A stretch of 46,487 bases of DNA, from NCBI GenBank assembly GCA_947066815.1, contig CAMSZT010000025.1:1-46487 (forward strand), read 5' to 3'. Positions 43,803-46,487 of the stretch are shown in pieces. This stretch comes from an uncultured Lachnotalea sp. Its GTDB lineage: Bacteria; Bacillota; Clostridia; Lachnospirales; Lachnospiraceae. Under the pieces are notes generated by a model, which had not been told where the DNA came from, made no database searches, and was given only the letters and a program-made list of their open reading frames with translations. The position numbers and the translations under genes were made by a program. How positions within the stretch are numbered: the first letter of the stretch is position 1; the number at the start of each line of letters is the position of its first letter.

Positions 43803-43839
43803 AAAAAGGCGCTCGAACGGAAGCTTGAGCGCCTTTTTT
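43803..43839 (+). terminator. Intrinsic terminator after the 79-aa gene
   Basis: AAAAAGGCGCTC pairs with GAGCGCCTTTTTT: a clean bidirectional stem with T6 on the plus strand. Confidence 0.9.
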
Positions 43840-43981
43840 GGCAATTACGAAATATCCGGAAAATGCGTCGGCAACTGCCGGATCGTGAAAGAACCCGGAA
43901 AAACATGCCGTATCAAAGAACGGCCCCGAGTGGGCATAGGCGGCCTGACCGCTCGTCTGTGCAGATTGTTCAAAAAAAGAA

Positions 43982-44024
43982 AACTCCTCCAAAAACGAGG
44001 AGTTCCCGGGGCAAAAACCCCGGG
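43982..44024 (-). terminator. Two adjacent hairpins, a terminator on the minus strand
   Basis: AACTCCTC-7-GAGGAGTT (43982-44004) and CCCGGGG-6-CCCCGGG (44005-44024). On the minus strand the first is followed by TTCTTTTTTT, a textbook terminator; on the plus strand no T-run follows. A minus-strand transcript ending here would start between 44025 and 44185. The remaining gene-free sequence 43840-43981 shows nothing I can name. Confidence 0.6.
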
Positions 44025-44108
44025 ATAATTATGAAAAATCTATATGCATTTTGACGAAAAACCGATTTAAAATGTAACTTTTTTGTATAAATAGGATAAC
44101 AATCATTT

Positions 44109-44164
44109 ATGAATAAAATATGAACAAATCATGAATAAATTGTAAATATTGCAGACGCTATAAA
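44109..44164 (+). promoter_or_regulatory. Three phased 11-bp repeats upstream of the pyrophosphatase gene
   Basis: ATGAATAAA (44109), ATGAACAAA (44120) and ATGAATAAA (44131) recur every 11 bp. A possible -10 (TATAAA, 44159-44164) lies about 19 bp after the last unit, where the array would replace the -35. Read on the minus strand the core is TTCAT, reminiscent of PhoP-type boxes. The leader would be very short but contains GGAGGAGG. Confidence 0.5.
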
Positions 44165-44184
44165 TCGGAGGAGGAAGGTAACGC

Positions 44185-45834
44185 ATGGAAGAGGCAAGAG
44201 GGGCAGTCATTGTGGTGGGGCACAGAAATCCGGATACGGATTCGATCTGCTCGGCCATCGCCTACGCAAGGCTTAGGCAGGCATTATCCGGAAGGGAGCA
44301 CAGGCCCTGCCGGGCGGGGGCGGTCAACCCGGAGACCCAGTATATATTGGATAAGTTCCATATTCCGGCGCCGGATCTAATTAAAGACGTCAGGACCCAG
44401 GTGAAGGATATTGAGATCCGGAAGACGAAGGGGGTCCGCTCCAATATCTCCCTGAAAAAAGCCTGGTCGCTCATGAAGGAACTGGGGGTGGTGACTCTCC
44501 CTATTACGAAGGACAGCCGGCTGGAGGGGCTGATCACCATCGGCGACATCGCCAATTCCTACATGAATGTCTACGACAGCGCTGTTTTGTCGGCGGCCTG
44601 CACCCAGTTTGTCAATATCAAGGAGACCCTGGAGGGAGTCGTGGCGGTCGGCGACGAACAGGATTATTTCGACCGGGGGAAGGTGCTGGTGGCGGCAGCC
44701 AACCCGGACCTGATGGAGTCCTACATCGAGGAGCACGACCTGGTGATTCTGGGGAACCGCTACGAGTCCCAGCTCTGCGCCATCGAGATGAACGCGGGCT
44801 GCATCGTGGTCTGCGACGGCGCTCCCGTGTCCGTGACCATCAAGAAGCTGGCGGAGGACCACGGCTGTACGGTGATCTCCACGCCCTTTGACACCTTCAC
44901 GGCCTCCAGGCTGATCAACCAGAGCATGCCCATCGGGTATTTCATGACGACGAAGCAGATCATCAGCTTCGATCTGGAGGATTACACGGACGACATCAAG
45001 GACATCATGGCCAGCAAGAGACACCGGGATTTCCCGATCCTGGACCGGGACGGCCGCTATCAGGGGATGATCTCCAGGCGGAACCTGCTGGGCATGAAGC
45101 GCAAGGAGGTGATCCTGGTGGACCACAATGAGAGATCCCAGGCAGTGTCCGGCATCGAGAGCGCCGAGATCCTGGAGATCATCGATCACCACCGGCTGGG
45201 GAGCCTGGAGACTGTCGGGCCCGTGTTCTTCCGCAATCAGCCCCTCGGCTGCACGGGGACCATCGTATACCAGATGTACGGCGAGGCCGGCGTGGAGATC
45301 GGGCCGGAGGTAGCCGGGCTTCTCTGCAGCGCCATCGTTTCGGACACCCTCCTTTACCGTTCGCCCACCTGTACCGAGGCGGACCGGGCGGCGGCGGAAG
45401 CTTTGGCGAAGCTGGCCGGTATCGACACGAAGCAGTTTGCCAGGGAGATGTTCGCCGCCGGGAGCAATCTGAAGAAAAAGTCGGAGAAAGAGATCTTCTA
45501 CCAGGATTACAAGGTCTTCGACATTGACGGCGTTACGGTGGGGATCTCCCAGCTGAGCTCCATGGACGTGACGGAGTTTGTGGAGTTAAAAGGGCGGATG
45601 CTGCCTTACATCGAGAAGATGAAGAGTAAGCACAAGGTGGATATGCTGTTTTTTATGCTGACAAGCATCCTGGACGAGTCCACGGAGGTGCTCTGCGACG
45701 GGACGGGCGGGGTGCAGCTTCTGGAGCAGGCGTTCCCGGGATGCGCCGTTTCCGAGTTTTCGGTGGCGCTGCCCGGCGTGGTGTCCAGGAAGAAGCAGTT
45801 TGTGCCGGCGCTGGTGATGGTGATGCAGGGGTGA
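44185..45834 (+). CDS. CBS/DRTGG-domain manganese-dependent inorganic pyrophosphatase
   Basis: 549 aa, DHH-family class-II pyrophosphatase that hydrolyses PPi from biosynthesis. The first DHH motif is VVGHRNPDTDSICSAIAYARL (His13, Asp17, Asp19 region). The regulatory insert has two CBS halves (GVVTLPITKDSRLEGLITIG and DFPILDRDGRYQGMISRRNL) split by a DRTGG domain (CTVISTPFDTFTASRLI). The catalytic part resumes at EIIDHHRLGS and ends with the DHHA2 segment VVSRKKQFVPAL. This matches nucleotide-regulated (AMP/ADP/ApnA) CBS-PPases of Clostridium in length and order. GGAGGAGG precedes the ATG. It is monocistronic; palindromic repeats follow the stop. Confidence 0.93.
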   Translation: MEEARGAVIVVGHRNPDTDSICSAIAYARLRQALSGREHRPCRAGAVNPETQYILDKFHIPAPDLIKDVRTQVKDIEIRKTKGVRSNISLKKAWSLMKELGVVTLPITKDSRLEGLITIGDIANSYMNVYDSAVLSAACTQFVNIKETLEGVVAVGDEQDYFDRGKVLVAAANPDLMESYIEEHDLVILGNRYESQLCAIEMNAGCIVVCDGAPVSVTIKKLAEDHGCTVISTPFDTFTASRLINQSMPIGYFMTTKQIISFDLEDYTDDIKDIMASKRHRDFPILDRDGRYQGMISRRNLLGMKRKEVILVDHNERSQAVSGIESAEILEIIDHHRLGSLETVGPVFFRNQPLGCTGTIVYQMYGEAGVEIGPEVAGLLCSAIVSDTLLYRSPTCTEADRAAAEALAKLAGIDTKQFAREMFAAGSNLKKKSEKEIFYQDYKVFDIDGVTVGISQLSSMDVTEFVELKGRMLPYIEKMKSKHKVDMLFFMLTSILDESTEVLCDGTGGVQLLEQAFPGCAVSEFSVALPGVVSRKKQFVPALVMVMQG

Positions 45835-45851
45835 GTGAGTGGTGGAGTGAC

Positions 45852-46100
45852 GGAGCCTCCGGCCGTTCTTTTCCGCAGGTTGTGGGGCCGGAAAACGGCC
45901 ATGCATGCCTCCGCAGACACGTTCGGTTTGACTGATTTTGCTCCGCCGCTTATGGCAGGCAATTTCACCTCCATCAACCCGGGTCGGCTGAAATTGCCTG
46001 CGCTATGCTCGCAAAATCCGCCAAACCTCCTATCGTCTGCCTGAGGCATGCATGGCCGTTTCCCGCAACAGAGACTGTGAAAAGAACGGCCGGAGGCTCC
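45852..46100. repeat. 249-nt nested palindromic element
   Basis: Nested arms share a centre: a perfect 22-bp pair (45852-45873 with 46079-46100), a perfect 16-bp pair CGGCCATGCATGCCTC (45896-45911) with its complement (46043-46058), and a 13-bp pair GCAGGCAATTTCA (45955-45967) with TGAAATTGCCTGC (45989-46001). The element starts 18 bp after the pyrophosphatase stop. Part of it (46014-46040) recurs inverted at 46461-46487. It looks like an interspersed non-coding repeat; its transcript would fold into one long rod. Confidence 0.8.
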
Positions 46101-46135
46101 TGTGAGCAGATGGAAGGGCGGGGTCGCCGCGTACT

Positions 46136-46154
46136 CGGCGGGCCGTGCCCGCCG
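46136..46154. repeat. GC-rich hairpin in the repeat region
   Basis: CGGCGGGC, loop CGT, GCCCGCCG: perfect 8-bp arms, in a stretch (46101-46290) with no supported gene. Confidence 0.6.
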
Positions 46155-46290
46155 GATGACACCGATGCCCGGCGCTCTGGGCGGGGCTGAGCCGCGTCGA
46201 GGAGGCCGCCCTCGGAGGAGGAGCAGAGAACATCTGAAAGCGAACGAGTGCATGATGGGGCTGCGGCTGTGGTTGTGGGAACATACTTAT

Positions 46291-46433
46291 AGCAGACGAC
46301 ATAAATCTTTTCTTTATGGCGTCTGCTGCGCCGATTTTTGCTGCGCATAAGCGCAGAATCTACCTTACAAAAATCGTGCGCCTCCTCCGGAGGGTCTATA
46401 GTAAACGGCAAATATTTTTGTCGTTTACTATAG
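46291..46433. repeat. Array of three long hairpins
   Basis: Hairpin A (46291-46327) has 15-bp arms AGCAGACGACATAAA/TTTATGGCGTCTGCT with one mismatch. Hairpin B (46332-46376) has CGATTTTTG/CAAAAATCG enclosing CTGCGC-ATAA-GCGCAG. Hairpin C (46396-46433) has CTATAGTAAACG/CGTTTACTATAG, extended by CAAA/TTTG. Spacing is tight and nothing coding is supported, so this reads as a structured or mobile repeat unit. Confidence 0.7.
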
Positions 46434-46460
46434 AAGGGAGTGAGCGGAACATCTCCAAAA

Positions 46461-46487
46461 GCAGACGATAGGAGGTTTGGTGGATTT
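46461..46487 (-). repeat. Start of a second, inverted copy of the palindromic repeat
   Basis: These 27 bases match the reverse complement of 46014-46040 at 26 positions and run off the right edge. The sequence between the two copies (46041-46460) is therefore flanked by inverted repeats. Confidence 0.8.

Noticed and set aside
43825-44054. Two overlapping plus-strand frames of 60-70 residues
   Set aside because: They begin inside or just after a terminator and cross two hairpins; no ribosome sites or recognisable sequence.
45835-46411. Several open frames on both strands after the pyrophosphatase gene
   Set aside because: All are formed by the palindromic repeats, which keep frames open on both strands; no ribosome sites or domains.
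1-46487. CRISPR arrays, tRNA or rRNA genes, prophage or integrase genes
   Set aside because: None seen: no regularly spaced repeats with unique spacers, no T-loop/anticodon patterns, no phage structural or integrase motifs.

Overview
The window looks like chromosome from a gut-type Lachnospiraceae (Clostridium cluster XIVa). It is GC-rich but has AT-rich promoters of the low-GC Gram-positive type. Supporting markers are an archaeal-type (short) prolyl-tRNA synthetase, a CBS/DRTGG manganese pyrophosphatase, a DUF5721 protein, a large Clostridia-type SRP RNA, a ZTP riboswitch ahead of formate-THF ligase, a perfect CIRCE element, ROK regulators and lipoprotein signal peptides. All assignments were read by eye; no database search was run.

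Layout. 1-820: an unidentified gene fragment and a broken Rpn-family nuclease. 887-7224: polyol-type zinc dehydrogenase and ROK repressor, divergent from a ribose-type ABC importer (ATPase, permease, binding protein). Matching inverted half-sites lie in both promoter regions. 7298-7510: a tiny toxin-like membrane peptide gene interrupted by TGA, with a structured 3' region. 7668-14613: two-component system, an exported anchored protein, then an ABC exporter ATPase, a lipoprotein and two membrane proteins. Tandem 11-bp boxes precede both transcription units. 14686-17373: htpG (CIRCE) and a DUF5721 gene. 17612-22472: a cadherin-like protein with a very acidic cytoplasmic tail, SRP RNA, and a zinc-ribbon/TPR membrane protein. 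22495-29097: proS, ZTP riboswitch plus fhs, a truncated dehydrogenase, a lipoprotein and the CCA-adding enzyme. 29436-40355: a ten-gene catabolic cluster. 40548-43708: a DinG/XPD-like helicase with a nuclease domain, flanked by two very small proteins. 44185-45834: CBS-type pyrophosphatase. 45852-46487: dense palindromic non-coding repeats.

The strongest candidate for an undescribed system is 29436-40355. One strong promoter reads into a glycerol-1-phosphate-dehydrogenase-like enzyme, a sugar ABC importer with two permeases, an SDR oxidoreductase, a class-III aminotransferase with a dialkylglycine-decarboxylase-like Gln, a ROK kinase without the zinc motif, a NagB-type deaminase, and finally a ROK regulator with its own promoter. 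I infer import, oxidation/transamination, phosphorylation and deamination of an unusual amino sugar or amino-polyol. The operon is interrupted by a 206-nt nested palindrome containing a terminator-like hairpin. The two-component/ABC locus is the second candidate, because its regulator boxes can be read directly.
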